A stretch of DNA of 64,000 bases from Rhodococcus sp. UNC23MFCrub1.1 (GCF_000686025.1 NZ_JMLQ01000004.1:248001-312000), one strand, 5' to 3'. Positions 54,658-64,000 are shown, counted from the stretch's first letter. The notes: generated by a model from the sequence alone, not told the origin. Translations and numbers: made by a program.

Positions 54658-54963
54658 TCAGGCCCCGATCGCGTCGTAATCGAACACCCGCGCGTGCAGG
54701 ACGACACGGTTTCGCAGCGCAGCCCGCACCGCCCGGTGCAGGCCGTCCTCGAGGTACACGACGCCGTGGTAGTGCACGGCATGGGGAAACAGGTCCCCGT
54801 AGAACGTGCTGTCCTCGGACAGCAGACGGTCGAGTTCGAGCACCTTCGTGGTGGTCACGATCTCGTCGAGGCGCAGCTGACGTGGCGGAATCTTGGACCA
54901 GTCGCGGAGCGACAGACCGTGCTCCGGATACGGCTTGCCGTCGCGCACTCCCTTGAAGATCAC
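54658..54963 (-). CDS. Conserved actinobacterial protein, ParB/Srx-like motif (Rv2375-like)
   Basis: A 101-residue protein in the place of Rv2375, divergent from hrcA. IPPRQLRLDEIVTTTKVLEL followed by VVYLEDGLHRAVRAAL resembles the ParB/sulfiredoxin-like fold, whose DGxHR motif binds nucleotide. No partner domain is present. GTG 54963 is preferred because TACTGT (54971-54976, minus strand) ends 7 nt upstream; an earlier in-frame GTG (54972) overlaps that -10 hexamer. Function unknown. Confidence 0.75.
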   Translation of the reverse strand: MIFKGVRDGKPYPEHGLSLRDWSKIPPRQLRLDEIVTTTKVLELDRLLSEDSTFYGDLFPHAVHYHGVVYLEDGLHRAVRAALRNRVVLHARVFDYDAIGA

Positions 54964-55070
54964 ACCGGTCACAGTAGTGACTCGGGCGAGCGGAATGGGG
55001 CACCCGCGCGTCGCCGACTAGAATCGGCTGGTCCCGCACAGCCACCGGTCCCGAGCGTAGGAGGGTTGCG

Positions 55071-56114
55071 ATGTCGAGTACGGAGGATCGACGTTTCGAG
55101 GTCCTGCGTGCCCTGGTCGCCGACTATGTCGCGACGCAGGAGCCCATCGGATCGAAAGCACTGGTCGATCGACACAACCTGGGAGTGTCCAGCGCGACCG
55201 TGCGCAACGACATGGCCGTGCTGGAGGCCGAGGGCTACATCACGCAGCCGCACACCAGCTCGGGTCGTATCCCCACCGACAAGGGCTACCGGCAGTTCGT
55301 CGACCGCATCGCCGACGTCAAGCCGCTCTCCGCGGCGGAGCGACGGGCGATCCTGCAGTTCCTCGACACCGGCGTCGACCTGGACGACGTGCTGCGGCGC
55401 GGTGTTCGCCTGCTCGCCCAGCTGACCCGTCAGGTCGCCGTCGTGCAGTACCCGACGCTGTCCGCGTCGTCGGTCCGCCATCTCGAGGTGGTGGCCCTGA
55501 CGCCGGCGCGACTGTTGCTGGTGCTGATCACCGACTCCGGCCGCGTCGATCAGCGCATCGTCGAGCTCGGCGACGTCATCGACGACGAGGACCTCTCGCG
55601 TCTGCGGTCGCTGCTCGGCGGCGCGCTGGAGGGCAAGCGTCTCGCCCTGGCGTCGGCCGCGGTGGCCGAACTCGCCGAGACGGCGCCCGAGGATCTGCGC
55701 GACGCCGTGGTGCGCTCGTCGACCGTGCTGGTCGAGACGCTCGTCGAACACCCGGAGGAGCGGCTCGTGCTCGGGGGGACCGCCAACCTGACGCGCAACG
55801 CCGCCGACTTCGCCGCGCTCAGTGGGTTCCCGGGGTCGCTGCGCTCCGTGCTCGAGGCGCTGGAGGAGCAGGTCGTGGTGCTCAAGCTCATCGCGGCGAC
55901 CCAGGACACCGGCCGAGTGACCGTCCGGATCGGCGAGGAGACCATGGCCCCGGAGATGCGGGGCACCTCGGTGGTCTCCACCGGCTACGGCTCGGCGGGC
56001 AACGTGCTGGGCGGTATGGGTGTGCTCGGCCCCACTCGCATGGACTACCCGGGAACGATCGCGTCGGTCGCGGCTGTTGCTCGATACATCGGAGAGGTGC
56101 TGGCCGAACGATGA
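55071..56114 (+). CDS. hrcA: Heat-inducible transcription repressor HrcA
   Basis: A 347-residue repressor. The N-terminal winged helix has [25 protein letters not shown] and [35 protein letters not shown] in segments; the GAF-like domain follows. It represses chaperone genes through CIRCE elements. No CIRCE palindrome is visible upstream of hrcA or dnaJ2 here. ATG 55071 has a strong AGGAGG 7 nt upstream, and TAGAAT (55019-55024) is a likely -10. It precedes dnaJ2 as in mycobacteria. Confidence 0.96.
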   Translation: MSSTEDRRFEVLRALVADYVATQEPIGSKALVDRHNLGVSSATVRNDMAVLEAEGYITQPHTSSGRIPTDKGYRQFVDRIADVKPLSAAERRAILQFLDTGVDLDDVLRRGVRLLAQLTRQVAVVQYPTLSASSVRHLEVVALTPARLLLVLITDSGRVDQRIVELGDVIDDEDLSRLRSLLGGALEGKRLALASAAVAELAETAPEDLRDAVVRSSTVLVETLVEHPEERLVLGGTANLTRNAADFAALSGFPGSLRSVLEALEEQVVVLKLIAATQDTGRVTVRIGEETMAPEMRGTSVVSTGYGSAGNVLGGMGVLGPTRMDYPGTIASVAAVARYIGEVLAER

Positions 56115-56187
56115 CGGCCGGTGCACTCACCTGCCCCACCCGAACTTTTCCCGACCCACCTTCCACCAAGAGGATATGAGTACACAC

Positions 56188-57339
56188 GTGGCACGCGACT
56201 ATTACGGAACTCTGGGCGTCGACAACAAGGCGTCGGACCAGGAGATCAAGCGCGCGTATCGCAAACTCGCGCGTGAGTTCCACCCCGACGTCAACCCCGA
56301 CGAGTCGGCCCAGGCCCGCTTCAAGGACATCAGCTCCGCGTACGAGGTGCTGTCCGATCCCGAGAAGCGACGCATCGTCGATCTCGGTGGCGATCCGCTC
56401 GAGAGTGGCGGCGGAGGCGGAGCAGGCGGCTTCGGCGGTGCCGGCTTCGGCGGCGGACTGGGCGACGTGTTCGAGGCGTTCTTCGGCGGCAACGGCGGCG
56501 GCACCCGCGGACCCCGCGGTCGCGTCCAGCCCGGCTCGGACTCGCTGCTGCGCACCACGCTGACGCTGGAGGAGTGCGCCACCGGCGTCACCAAGCACAT
56601 CGCCGTCGAGACGGCCGTGTTGTGCGACGTGTGCACCGGTTCCGGGACCAACGGCGACTCGACGCCGGTCCGCTGTGAGACGTGCAACGGTGCCGGCGAG
56701 GTCCAGTCGGTCCAGCGGTCGTTCCTCGGACAGGTCATGACGGCGCGTCCGTGCCCCACCTGCCGCGGCGCGGGCGAGACGATCCCCGATCCCTGCCGCA
56801 AGTGTGGCGGCGACGGGCGCGTGCGTGCCCGCCGCGAACTGGCCGTGAAGGTGCCGGCCGGTGTCGGCAGCGGGATGCGCATCCGCCTCGCGGCGCAGGG
56901 CGAGGTCGGCCCCGGCGGCGGTCCCGCCGGTGACGTGTACGCCGAGGTGGTCGAGAAGTCGCACGACGTGTTCGTACGCGACGGCGACGATCTGCACTGC
57001 ACCATCCGCGTGCCGATGGCGGACGCCGCCCTGGGCACGTCCGTCAGCGTCGACGCGATTCTCGACGGTCCCACGACGATCACCGTCGACCCCGGCACGC
57101 AGCCCGGCTCGGTGCAGGTCCTGCGCGGTCACGGCATGCCCAAGCTGCGCAGCGGTGTCCGCGGCGATCTGCACGCGCACCTCGAGGTGGTCGTCCCGGC
57201 CCGCCTGGACTCCACGGAGACCAAGTTGCTGCAGCAACTGCGCACTCACCGCGAACGCGACAACGCCGAGGTGGTCACCACCGCATCGCAGCACACCGGG
57301 GGACTGTTCTCCCGTCTGCGCGACGCCTTCAGTCGCTGA
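56188..57339 (+). CDS. dnaJ2: Chaperone DnaJ (DnaJ2)
   Basis: A 383-residue type I J-protein. J-domain HPD is in [11 protein letters not shown], a Gly/Phe-rich linker ([19 protein letters not shown]) follows, and four zinc-finger repeats are intact: [24 protein letters not shown] and CRKCGGDG. It delivers clients to DnaK. GTG 56188 matches the usual ARDYYG start of DnaJ2; ATG 56176 four codons upstream is possible, with AGAGGA almost touching it. It is 73 bp after hrcA. Confidence 0.95.
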   Translation: MARDYYGTLGVDNKASDQEIKRAYRKLAREFHPDVNPDESAQARFKDISSAYEVLSDPEKRRIVDLGGDPLESGGGGGAGGFGGAGFGGGLGDVFEAFFGGNGGGTRGPRGRVQPGSDSLLRTTLTLEECATGVTKHIAVETAVLCDVCTGSGTNGDSTPVRCETCNGAGEVQSVQRSFLGQVMTARPCPTCRGAGETIPDPCRKCGGDGRVRARRELAVKVPAGVGSGMRIRLAAQGEVGPGGGPAGDVYAEVVEKSHDVFVRDGDDLHCTIRVPMADAALGTSVSVDAILDGPTTITVDPGTQPGSVQVLRGHGMPKLRSGVRGDLHAHLEVVVPARLDSTETKLLQQLRTHRERDNAEVVTTASQHTGGLFSRLRDAFSR

Positions 57340-57357
57340 TCGGGCGGGGGACCACTG

Positions 57358-58119
57358 GTGGCGGCGACCGTCTACTTCCTCGATCCGCTGCCGTCTCCAG
57401 GGGAGTCGGGCGCGTTGGACGGGGCCGAAGGTCGGCACGCGGCCACGGTGCGCCGGACGACCGTCGGTGAGCGGCTGGTGCTGTCGGACGGCCGCGGCTC
57501 GCTCGCGGCCGTCGAGGTCACCGGCGTCGAGAAGGCCCGGCTCTCGTTCACGGTGCTCTCCGTCACCACCGCGGAGCCGCCCCGGCCCACGGTGACCGTG
57601 ATCCAGGCGCTCCCGAAGTCGGAGCGCTCGGAACTGGCCGTCGAGACGGCGACCGAGGCGGGTGCGGACGCGATCGTGCCGTGGCAGTCGCTGCGCTGCG
57701 TGTCGCGATGGGACGGCCCGAAGGCCGTCAAAGGTGTCGCGAAGTGGCGGAACGCTGCCTCCGCGGCCGCCAAGCAGGCGCGGCGTGCCTTCGTTCCCGA
57801 CGTCGCCGACCTGCACGACACTCGGATGGTGCGCAGCCTGGTCGAGGGCGTCGTCGCACGTGGGGGCATCGTGGTCGCGCTGCACGAGGCTGCGCCCGGG
57901 GCCTTCGCGGACCTCCCGTTCCGCGGCGCACCCGAGGTGGTGCTCGTCGTCGGACCCGAGGGCGGGCTCGACGACACGGAGATCGACATGCTCGTCGGTG
58001 CCGGCGCGACGCCCGCGCTCCTGGGGCCGACCGTCCTGCGGACATCGACCGCGGCGGCCGTGGCGTTGGGCGCGCTCGGCGTCCTGACCGATCGCTGGGA
58101 CGGCGCGCCCCCTGCTTGA
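57358..58119 (+). CDS. rsmE: 16S rRNA m3U1498 methyltransferase
   Basis: A 253-residue SPOUT methyltransferase. The N-terminal PUA-like part begins VYFLDPLP and has GRHAATVRR; the knot contains IQALPKSERSELAVETATEAG (in parts), VVLVVGPEGGLDDTEI and LGPTVLRTSTAAAVALGAL, all diagnostic. It methylates U1498 of 16S rRNA. GTG 57358 lies 18 bp after dnaJ2. The next 233 bp hold palindromes but no gene. Confidence 0.95.
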   Translation: MAATVYFLDPLPSPGESGALDGAEGRHAATVRRTTVGERLVLSDGRGSLAAVEVTGVEKARLSFTVLSVTTAEPPRPTVTVIQALPKSERSELAVETATEAGADAIVPWQSLRCVSRWDGPKAVKGVAKWRNAASAAAKQARRAFVPDVADLHDTRMVRSLVEGVVARGGIVVALHEAAPGAFADLPFRGAPEVVLVVGPEGGLDDTEIDMLVGAGATPALLGPTVLRTSTAAAVALGALGVLTDRWDGAPPA

Positions 58120-58144
58120 TCTGCGGCGCGGGCCGCTGGTGCAC

Positions 58145-58246
58145 GTGCTCCGGTTTCCGCAACCCTCTCCTGTCGCGACCGGAGCAGGTTGCTGCAACCG
58201 GAGCACTTGGCGCCGCCCGGCCCGAGGGGGCAGCTACGAGGGTTGC
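58145..58246. repeat. Compound inverted repeats downstream of rsmE
   Basis: GTGCTCCGGTT (58145-58155) and AACCGGAGCAC (58196-58206) are perfect 11-bp inverted arms; GCAACCCTC (58159-58167) and GAGGGTTGC (58238-58246) form a second, interleaved pair. Between them ACCGGAGCAGGTTGC repeats parts of both arms. The block lies between rsmE and phoH. It could be a terminator with alternative folds or an interspersed palindromic element. Confidence 0.65.
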
Positions 58247-58352
58247 GCGCGACATACTGGAATGCGCTTCTCGGGGGAGACGTTAAAGTGGTGAGAGGTT
58301 CCCGTCGCGGCGAACCGAGTATCGAAACCCGAGAGAAGGCCATAGCCACCAC

Positions 58353-59471
58353 GTGAGTGACAACATCCCTTTCGTCGGCACCAGAGGTGACGATGCGCAG
58401 GACACCACTCGTGCGTCCCGCGCGCAGAAGCGGCAGTCCTCACGCCCGGTTCTGACCGATGCGCGTGTGACCGAGTCCATCGAACTCGACCCCGCCGTGA
58501 TGTTCCCTCTGCTCGGGTCCGCCGACGGTAACCTCCGGGCGCTCGAGCAGGTGCTCTCCGCCGAGATCCACGTACGCGGCAACGTCGTCACGTTCGAGGG
58601 GGCACCGTCCGACATCGCCGTCGGCAAGCGGGTGCTCACCGAGCTCGCCGCCGTCGTGGTCGCCGGCGGACCGGTCACTCCGGACGCGGTGCGGCGCACC
58701 GTCGCGATGCTCAGCCGCGGCGTGAGCGAGTCTCCCGCCGAGGTCCTGAGCCTGGACATCCTGTCCCGACGCGGCAAGACCATCCGGCCCAAGACGCTGA
58801 ACCAGAAGCGCTACGTCGACGCGATCGACGCCAACACCATCGTGTTCGGCGTGGGTCCCGCCGGAACGGGCAAGACCTACCTGGCCATGGCCAAGGCGGT
58901 GCAGGCTCTGCAGGCGAAGCAGGTCAGCCGCATCATCCTCACGCGCCCGGCCGTCGAGGCGGGGGAGCGACTCGGGTTCCTCCCCGGCACACTGCACGAC
59001 AAGATCGATCCGTACCTGCGTCCGCTCCACGACGCGCTGCACGACATGATGGACGTCGAAGCCATCCCGAAGCTCATGCAGGCGGGCATCATCGAGGTCG
59101 CACCGCTGGCCTACATGCGTGGCCGCACGCTGAACGACGCGTTCATCATCCTCGACGAGGCGCAGAACACCACGGCCGAGCAGATGAAGATGTTCCTGAC
59201 CCGTCTCGGCTTCAACTCGAAGATCGTCGTCACCGGTGACATCACCCAGGTGGATCTTCCCGGCGGATCGCGTTCGGGACTGCGTGCCGCCACCGAGATC
59301 CTGGTGGACATCGACGACATCCACTTCGCCAAGCTCGACAGCAGCGACGTGGTCCGGCACCGACTGGTCTCCGACATCGTCGACGCCTACGACCGTTTCG
59401 ACGCCGCGGACGCCAAGTCCGCCAACCGCGCTGCGCGTCGCAGTGGCGGTCCCCGCGCCGCGCACCACTGA
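58353..59471 (+). CDS. phoH: PhoH-family ATPase/RNase-like protein
   Basis: A 372-residue PhoH-like protein. After an N-terminal KH/RNA-binding-like domain (residues ~30-120) the P-loop domain has Walker A GPAGTGKTYLAMA, LTRPAVEAGERLGFLPG and Walker B FIILDEAQNTT, plus TGDITQVDLP. PhoH1 (Rv2368c) occupies the same place in M. tuberculosis. Proposed roles are RNA processing and 16S maturation with YbeY, the next gene. GTG 58353 follows a leader with a weak GAGAAGG about 15 nt upstream. Confidence 0.92.
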   Translation: MSDNIPFVGTRGDDAQDTTRASRAQKRQSSRPVLTDARVTESIELDPAVMFPLLGSADGNLRALEQVLSAEIHVRGNVVTFEGAPSDIAVGKRVLTELAAVVVAGGPVTPDAVRRTVAMLSRGVSESPAEVLSLDILSRRGKTIRPKTLNQKRYVDAIDANTIVFGVGPAGTGKTYLAMAKAVQALQAKQVSRIILTRPAVEAGERLGFLPGTLHDKIDPYLRPLHDALHDMMDVEAIPKLMQAGIIEVAPLAYMRGRTLNDAFIILDEAQNTTAEQMKMFLTRLGFNSKIVVTGDITQVDLPGGSRSGLRAATEILVDIDDIHFAKLDSSDVVRHRLVSDIVDAYDRFDAADAKSANRAARRSGGPRAAHH

Positions 59472-59523
59472 TGTGGGCGTGCACGGGCACGGGGGCGTCG
59501 CCGCGCACTAGTACGGTGTTCGC

Positions 59524-60087
59524 ATGAGCATCGAGGTCTCCAACGAATCCGGGATGGACGTCGGAGAAGAGGATCTGATCGCGGTCGCGCGCTACGCCAT
59601 CGCGCAGATGGACGTGCACCCGGCAGCCGAGCTGTCCATGGTCCTCGTCGACTCCGCCACCATGGCCGATCTCCACATGCGCTGGATGGACCTGCCAGGT
59701 CCCACCGACGTGATGTCGTTCCCGATGGACGAGCTCGAGCCGGGCGGTCGCCCGGACTCACCGGACCCCGGTCCGTCGATGCTCGGAGACATCGTGCTGT
59801 GCCCGTCGTTCGCGGCGGACCAGGCCGAGAAGGCCGGGCACCCGCTCGAGCACGAACTCGCACTCCTCACCGTGCACGGTGTGCTGCACCTCCTCGGCTA
59901 CGACCACGCGGAGCCGGACGAGGAGAAGGAGATGTTCGGCCTGCAGAACAGCATCCTCGAGGACTGGTACGAGAGTCTGCGCCAGGCCGAGCGCGACGCT
60001 CTGTCGGCTGCGCGAGACGCGAAATTGTTGGGCAGCACCGGCTTCGCGAATCCCCGGACCGATGCCGGTGGTGAGTCGACCCGGTGA
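59524..60087 (+). CDS. ybeY: Endoribonuclease YbeY
   Basis: A 187-residue zinc endoribonuclease for 16S rRNA maturation and quality control. The three-His motif is [22 protein letters not shown] and LGDIVLCP are conserved. The C-terminus extends ~35 residues beyond the core. ATG 59524 has TACGGT (59512-59517) 6 nt upstream and no Shine-Dalgarno, so it may have its own leaderless promoter besides read-through from phoH. The stop overlaps the next GTG. Confidence 0.96.
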   Translation: MSIEVSNESGMDVGEEDLIAVARYAIAQMDVHPAAELSMVLVDSATMADLHMRWMDLPGPTDVMSFPMDELEPGGRPDSPDPGPSMLGDIVLCPSFAADQAEKAGHPLEHELALLTVHGVLHLLGYDHAEPDEEKEMFGLQNSILEDWYESLRQAERDALSAARDAKLLGSTGFANPRTDAGGESTR

Positions 60088-61421
60088 CCAGCGCTCCGGC
60101 ACTGATCGTGCTCGCGGTTGTCCTCGTCCCTCTCGGTGGCCTCTTCGCCGCCATCGACTCCGCCGTCAACACCGTCTCCTCAGCACGCGTCGAGGAGATG
60201 GTGAAGGAATCTCGGGGCGGGGCGAGCGAACTGCTCCGCATCCTCGAGGATCGTCCGCGGTACGTCAATCTGATGGTGCTGCTGCGCATCCTGTGCGAGA
60301 TCGGGTCCACGGTTCTGCTCGCCGGAGCGTTGCTGGACCTGCTCGCGCCGGCGCAGGCACTGGCCATCGCCGCCGGCGTCATGGTGGTGGTCGACTACGT
60401 CGTCATCGGCGTGGGGCCCCGCACACTCGGCCGCCAGCACGCGTACTCCATCTCGCTGGGGTCGTCCTACCCGCTGCGCGCCATCGGCATCCTGCTGGGC
60501 CCGGTGAGCCGGTTGCTCATTCTCGTCGGCAATGCGATCACGCCCGGCCGCGGCTTCCGCAACGGTCCCTTCGCCTCCGAGATCGAACTGCGGGAACTGG
60601 TCGACATGGCGCAGGAGCGCGGCGTGGTCGCCGACGACGAGCGCCGCATGATCCAGTCCGTGTTCGAGCTCGGCGACACCTCCGCACGCGAGGTGATGGT
60701 GCCGCGCACCGAGATGGTGTGGATCGAGCGTGACAAGTCCGCCGGACAGGCGACCACCCTCGCCGTGCGGAGCGGGCATTCGCGGATCCCGGTGATCGGC
60801 GAGAACGTCGACGACATCCTCGGCGTCGTCTACCTCAAAGACCTCGTGCAACAGACGTACACGTCGTCCGACGGTGGTCGCAGCGTGCGTGTCGACGAGG
60901 TCATGCGTCCCGCGGTGTTCGTCCCGGACTCCAAGCCGCTGGACAGCCTGCTGGCCGAGATGCAGAGGGACCGCAAGCACATGGCCGTCCTGGTGGACGA
61001 GTACGGCGGCGTCGCCGGACTCGTCACCATCGAGGACGTGCTCGAGGAGATCGTCGGCGAGATCGCGGACGAGTACGACACCGACGAGGTGGCCCCGATC
61101 GAGGAACTCGAGGACGGCCGCTTCCGGGTGTCGTCCCGGCTTCCTCTCGAGGACCTCGGCGAACTGTTCGACATCGAGATCGACAACGACGAGGTGGACA
61201 CCGTCGGCGGCCTGCTGTCCTACGAGATCGGGCGCGTCCCGCTGCCGGGCGCCCGAGTCGAGGCACACGGGTTGATCCTGGTGGCCGAGGGCGGCTCCGA
61301 TGCGCGCGGACGAGTGCGCGTGAGCACCGTGACCGCCGAGAAGCTTCCCGAACCGGACGCCGACGACGAGGCCTCCGAGTCGCCGGACGAGAGAGACGAG
61401 ATCGACCATGACCGAGACTGA
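60084..61421 (+). CDS. CNNM/CBS-domain membrane protein (hemolysin C/CorC type)
   Basis: A 445-residue protein. The N-terminal CNNM (DUF21) domain has about four membrane helices (residues 1-150). A CBS pair follows ([18 protein letters not shown], then [16 protein letters not shown] and [26 protein letters not shown] in parts). The C-terminus is a CorC_HlyC domain and a charged tail. CNNM proteins move or sense Mg2+. The GTG overlaps the ybeY stop and the end overlaps era by 14 bp, so ybeY, this gene and era form one unit as in M. tuberculosis. Confidence 0.93.
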   Translation: MTSAPALIVLAVVLVPLGGLFAAIDSAVNTVSSARVEEMVKESRGGASELLRILEDRPRYVNLMVLLRILCEIGSTVLLAGALLDLLAPAQALAIAAGVMVVVDYVVIGVGPRTLGRQHAYSISLGSSYPLRAIGILLGPVSRLLILVGNAITPGRGFRNGPFASEIELRELVDMAQERGVVADDERRMIQSVFELGDTSAREVMVPRTEMVWIERDKSAGQATTLAVRSGHSRIPVIGENVDDILGVVYLKDLVQQTYTSSDGGRSVRVDEVMRPAVFVPDSKPLDSLLAEMQRDRKHMAVLVDEYGGVAGLVTIEDVLEEIVGEIADEYDTDEVAPIEELEDGRFRVSSRLPLEDLGELFDIEIDNDEVDTVGGLLSYEIGRVPLPGARVEAHGLILVAEGGSDARGRVRVSTVTAEKLPEPDADDEASESPDERDEIDHDRD

Positions 61422-62316
61422 CGATTTCCACTCCGGGTTCGTGTGCTTCGTCGGACGGCCCAACACCGGCAAGTCCACTCTGACGAATGCCCTGGTGGGG
61501 GCCAAGATCGCCATCACGTCCTCTCGGCCCCAGACCACACGCCACACCATTCGGGGCATCGTGCACCGGGACCACGCGCAGCTGATCCTCGTGGACACCC
61601 CGGGCCTGCACCGGCCGAGGACCCTGCTCGGGCAGCGTCTGAACGACCTTGTGCGCGACACCTACTCGGAGGTCGACGCCATCGGTCTCTGCATCCCGGC
61701 GGACGAGAAGATCGGCCCCGGCGATCGCTGGATCCTGGAGCAGGTCCGCCACAACGCGGGCAGGACAGCGCTGGTCGGTCTGGTGACCAAGATCGACAAG
61801 GTCTCCAAGCAGCGCGTCATGGAGCAGCTGATCGCCGTCTCCAACCTGCTCGGTCCCGACTGCGAGGTGGTCCCCGTGTCCGCCGCGTCCGGCGAGCAGG
61901 TGGAGGTCGTCGTCGACGTCTTCGCGAAGGTGCTGCCGCCCGGGCCTGCGTTCTACCCCGACGGTGAGCTGACGGACGAGCCGGAGGAGACCCTCATGGC
62001 CGAGTTGATCCGGGAGGCAGCGCTCGAGGGAGTGCACGACGAGCTCCCGCACTCCCTCGCCGTGGTCATCGAGGAGGTCGGGCCCCGCGAGGGGTCGGAC
62101 ACGATGCTGGACGTGCACGCCATTCTCTACGTCGAACGTCAGTCGCAGAAGGCGATCGTCATCGGCAAGGGTGGGGCCCGACTGCGCGACGTGGGCACCG
62201 CGGCTCGCGGTCAGATCGAGAAGCTGCTCGGCACCCGCATCTACCTCGACCTCCGCGTCAAGGTGGCCAAGGACTGGCAGCGCGATCCCAAGCAGATGGG
62301 CAAGCTGGGCTTCTGA
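61408..62316 (+). CDS. era: GTPase Era
   Basis: A 302-residue GTPase that binds 16S rRNA and assists 30S maturation. G1 is [11 protein letters not shown]2 region TTRHTIRG, G3 DTPGL and G4 TKID. The C-terminal KH domain has [20 protein letters not shown] and [14 protein letters not shown]1 has Thr where most Era proteins have Val (NVGKS), as in mycobacterial Era. ATG 61408 lies within the end of the preceding gene. A bidirectional hairpin follows. Confidence 0.96.
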   Translation: MTETDDFHSGFVCFVGRPNTGKSTLTNALVGAKIAITSSRPQTTRHTIRGIVHRDHAQLILVDTPGLHRPRTLLGQRLNDLVRDTYSEVDAIGLCIPADEKIGPGDRWILEQVRHNAGRTALVGLVTKIDKVSKQRVMEQLIAVSNLLGPDCEVVPVSAASGEQVEVVVDVFAKVLPPGPAFYPDGELTDEPEETLMAELIREAALEGVHDELPHSLAVVIEEVGPREGSDTMLDVHAILYVERQSQKAIVIGKGGARLRDVGTAARGQIEKLLGTRIYLDLRVKVAKDWQRDPKQMGKLGF

Positions 62317-62322
62317 CCCCGC

Positions 62323-62359
62323 GCTACCGTGCCGCGATCGATCGTCGCGACACGGTAGC
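62323..62359. terminator. Bidirectional hairpin terminator between era and the oxidoreductase gene
   Basis: GCTACCGTG (62323-62331) pairs with CACGGTAGC (62351-62359), and the intervening CGCGA and TCGCG can extend the stem. It begins 7 bp after the era stop and ends 12 bp before the stop of the convergent gene. Confidence 0.8.
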
Positions 62360-62370
62360 CGGGTGCAGGT

Positions 62371-64000
62371 TCAGGACAGGTGCTCAGGCTCCGTCTGGGT
62401 CTTGTGGTGCTCGTCGGAGCGCATGGCGTCCTGGCCGCCGTGCCCCACTCCCGGGCTGCCGGCCCTGGCCGGACTCAACGAGACGACGATCGACTTCGAC
62501 GTGGGGCAGTTGCTGTCGGTCGCCGACGAGTCCAGCGGAACCAGCGGGTTGGTCTCCGGGTAGTAGGCGGCTGCGGACCCCTTGGGCGTCTGGTACTCGA
62601 CGATCCGGAAGTTCTCGGCGACGCGCACCACGTCGTCGTCGTCCCACTTGGTGGTGATGTCGACGAAGTCGCCGTCCTTCATGCCGAGTTCCGCGATGTC
62701 GCCGCGGTTGACGAACACGACGCGGCGGCCGCCCTCGATTCCCCGGTACCGGTCGCTGAGTCCGTAGATCGTGGTGTTGAACTGATCATGGCTCCGGAAC
62801 GTCTGCAGCAGAAGATGTTTCGGCGGCACCTGCAGAGCCTCGATGGGCGAGACGAAGAACTCGGCGAGGCCGGACTCCGTCTGGAAGGTCCGCGAGTCCC
62901 GCGGCGGGTGGGGGAGGACGAAGCCTCCGGGGCGCCGAGCGTTGACCTCGTAGCCCTGGCATCCCGGAACCACCCGCGAGATGTGCTGACGGATGGTGCG
63001 GTAGTCGTCGCGCATGCCCTTCCAGTCGAGACCGTAGCGGTCGCCGATCGTGGCTTCCGCGATCTGCGTGATGATCTCGACCTCGGACTTGACGTGCGGG
63101 CTCGGCGGATCGAGCGGACCGCGGGAGGAGTGCACCGAGCACGTCGAGTCCTCGACGCTGATCCACTGCGGCCCGCTGGCCTGGATGTCCTTCTCGGTGC
63201 GGCCCTTGGTCGGCAGGATCAGCGCCACGTCCCCGGTGACGAGGTGCGAGCGGTTGATCTTCGTCGAGATGTGCACCGTCATGTTCGTCTTGCGCATGGC
63301 ATCGAAGGTGACGGTGCTGTCCGGCGTGGCCTGGGCGAAGTTGCCGCCGAGACCGAGGAAGAACTTCACCTTGCCGTCGCGCATCCCGCGGATCGAGTCG
63401 ATCGTGTCGAGACCGTTCTCGCGGGGCGGATCGAAGCCGAACTCGCTCTCGAGTGCGTCGAGGAAGTGCTTCGGTACCCGCTCCCAGATGCCCATCGTGC
63501 GGTCGCCCTGCACGTTCGAGTGACCGCGCACGGGCAGCACACCCGCGTTCGGCTTACCGATGTTGCCCTGAGCGAACGCGAGGTTGGTGATCTCCTTGAC
63601 GGTGTTCACGGCGTTGCGGTGCTGCGTGATGCCCATGGCCCAGCAGAAGACGGTGGCCTTCGAGTCGCGCAGAAGCTTCGCTGCGTCTGTGATCTGGGCT
63701 CGGGAGAGACCGGTGACCGTCTCCACCTCGTCCCAGTCGACCGCCGAGACGTGCTGCTTCCACAGATCGAAGTTGTTGGTGTACTTCTCGATGAACTCGT
63801 GATCGAGGGCGTCCCACTCGACCAGCAGCTTGCCGATGGCCTGGAAGAGCGCCAGGTCGCCGTTGATGCGGATCGGCAGGTGCATGTCCTCGAGATCGGT
63901 GCCGGGTCCCACCATGCCGCGCGGGGTCTGCGGATTCTTGAAGTTGATGAGGCCGGCCTCGCGCAACGGGTTGATCGCCAGGATCTTGGCGCCGTTCTGC
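62371..64000 (-). CDS. FdhF/YdeP-family molybdopterin oxidoreductase (partial)
   Basis: The C-terminal ~543 residues of a formate-dehydrogenase-like molybdopterin enzyme; the N-terminus lies beyond the window. Typical segments are CWAMGITQHRNAVNTVKEITNLAFAQGNIG (in parts), GVLPVRGHSNVQGDRTMG, FFLGLGGNFAQATPD and a C-terminal beta-barrel cap with FRSHDQFNTTIYGLSDRYRG. The family is close to YdeP of E. coli, linked to acid resistance; the substrate is unknown. The last ~35 residues are a His/Asp-rich hydrophilic tail. Confidence 0.92.
   Translation of the reverse strand, partial: QNGAKILAINPLREAGLINFKNPQTPRGMVGPGTDLEDMHLPIRINGDLALFQAIGKLLVEWDALDHEFIEKYTNNFDLWKQHVSAVDWDEVETVTGLSRAQITDAAKLLRDSKATVFCWAMGITQHRNAVNTVKEITNLAFAQGNIGKPNAGVLPVRGHSNVQGDRTMGIWERVPKHFLDALESEFGFDPPRENGLDTIDSIRGMRDGKVKFFLGLGGNFAQATPDSTVTFDAMRKTNMTVHISTKINRSHLVTGDVALILPTKGRTEKDIQASGPQWISVEDSTCSVHSSRGPLDPPSPHVKSEVEIITQIAEATIGDRYGLDWKGMRDDYRTIRQHISRVVPGCQGYEVNARRPGGFVLPHPPRDSRTFQTESGLAEFFVSPIEALQVPPKHLLLQTFRSHDQFNTTIYGLSDRYRGIEGGRRVVFVNRGDIAELGMKDGDFVDITTKWDDDDVVRVAENFRIVEYQTPKGSAAAYYPETNPLVPLDSSATDSNCPTSKSIVVSLSPARAGSPGVGHGGQDAMRSDEHHKTQTEPEHLS

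Noticed and set aside
55025..56187. CIRCE element expected for the HrcA regulon
   Set aside because: No TTAGCACTC-N9-GAGTGCTAA-like palindrome found before hrcA or dnaJ2; targets are probably groEL genes elsewhere.
1..64000. tRNA, rRNA, CRISPR arrays, insertion sequences or prophage genes
   Set aside because: No cloverleaf-like gene, spaced repeat array, transposase or phage protein was seen; the tandem repeats have a 30-bp or 124-bp period without unique spacers.

Overview
The window is high-GC actinobacterial DNA, most consistent with Rhodococcus sensu lato (Nocardiales). Evidence: GTG starts are frequent, coding is dense with ATGA/GTGA stop-start overlaps, and many genes have a TANNNT -10 hexamer 6-8 nt before the start codon and no Shine-Dalgarno (leaderless mRNAs). 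There is an IdeR/DtxR iron box. From proA (20.9 kb) to era (62.3 kb) the gene order follows M. tuberculosis from the proA (Rv2427c) to the era (Rv2364c) region. I saw no tRNA, rRNA, CRISPR array or insertion sequence.

Layout. 0-6.5 kb: end of a membrane protein, a degenerate SDR, an ABC exporter half-transporter, a RecQ helicase, ribokinase and a hydantoin/allantoin racemase-like protein. 6.6-9.4 kb: purine-ring catabolism (AtzF C-domain-like protein, allantoicase, allantoinase). 9.4-17.7 kb: a catabolic cluster with a class III aminotransferase, a semialdehyde dehydrogenase, an FCD-type GntR regulator, a creatinase-fold hydrolase closely resembling ectoine hydrolase DoeA/EutD, a class I aminotransferase, an M20 deacetylase/peptidase and a D-2-hydroxyacid dehydrogenase. 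I read this as a probable ectoine-type degradation pathway in which an M20 enzyme may replace the usual M14 deacetylase. 17.6-20.8 kb: DUF3533 membrane protein, divergent TetR with operators, Old Yellow Enzyme.

20.9-36 kb: proA, MoxR/VWA pair, nadD-rsfS-gpgP-octT, comEA-comEC-holA, convergent rpsT, then a three-gene operon (circularly permuted ATP-grasp, alpha-E, transglutaminase) and an AAA ATPase. 36-43.5 kb: membrane protein with two L7/L12-like motifs, PemK/MazF-like protein, iron-siderophore binding lipoprotein, lepA, TetR, GH15 trehalase-like enzyme and two small membrane proteins. 43.5-53.3 kb: sulfur assimilation. subI-cysT-cysW-cysA import sulfate; the converging operon sirA-cysH-cysD-cysN activates and reduces it. 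Each operon starts with a leaderless short ORF that looks like a cysteine-responsive attenuator. 53.3-62.3 kb: hemW, small genes, hrcA-dnaJ2-rsmE, phoH-ybeY-corC-like-era. The window ends inside an FdhF/YdeP-type molybdopterin oxidoreductase.

Most unusual features: a ~30-bp repeat with the core GGCCGGCCTCCGGCC that has expanded inside two unrelated genes in different reading frames and also sits at two gene ends; the DoeA-containing cluster; lepA with no normal start codon near its ribosome-binding site; a CysN whose APS-kinase domain has lost its P-loop; and a racemase lacking its first catalytic cysteine.
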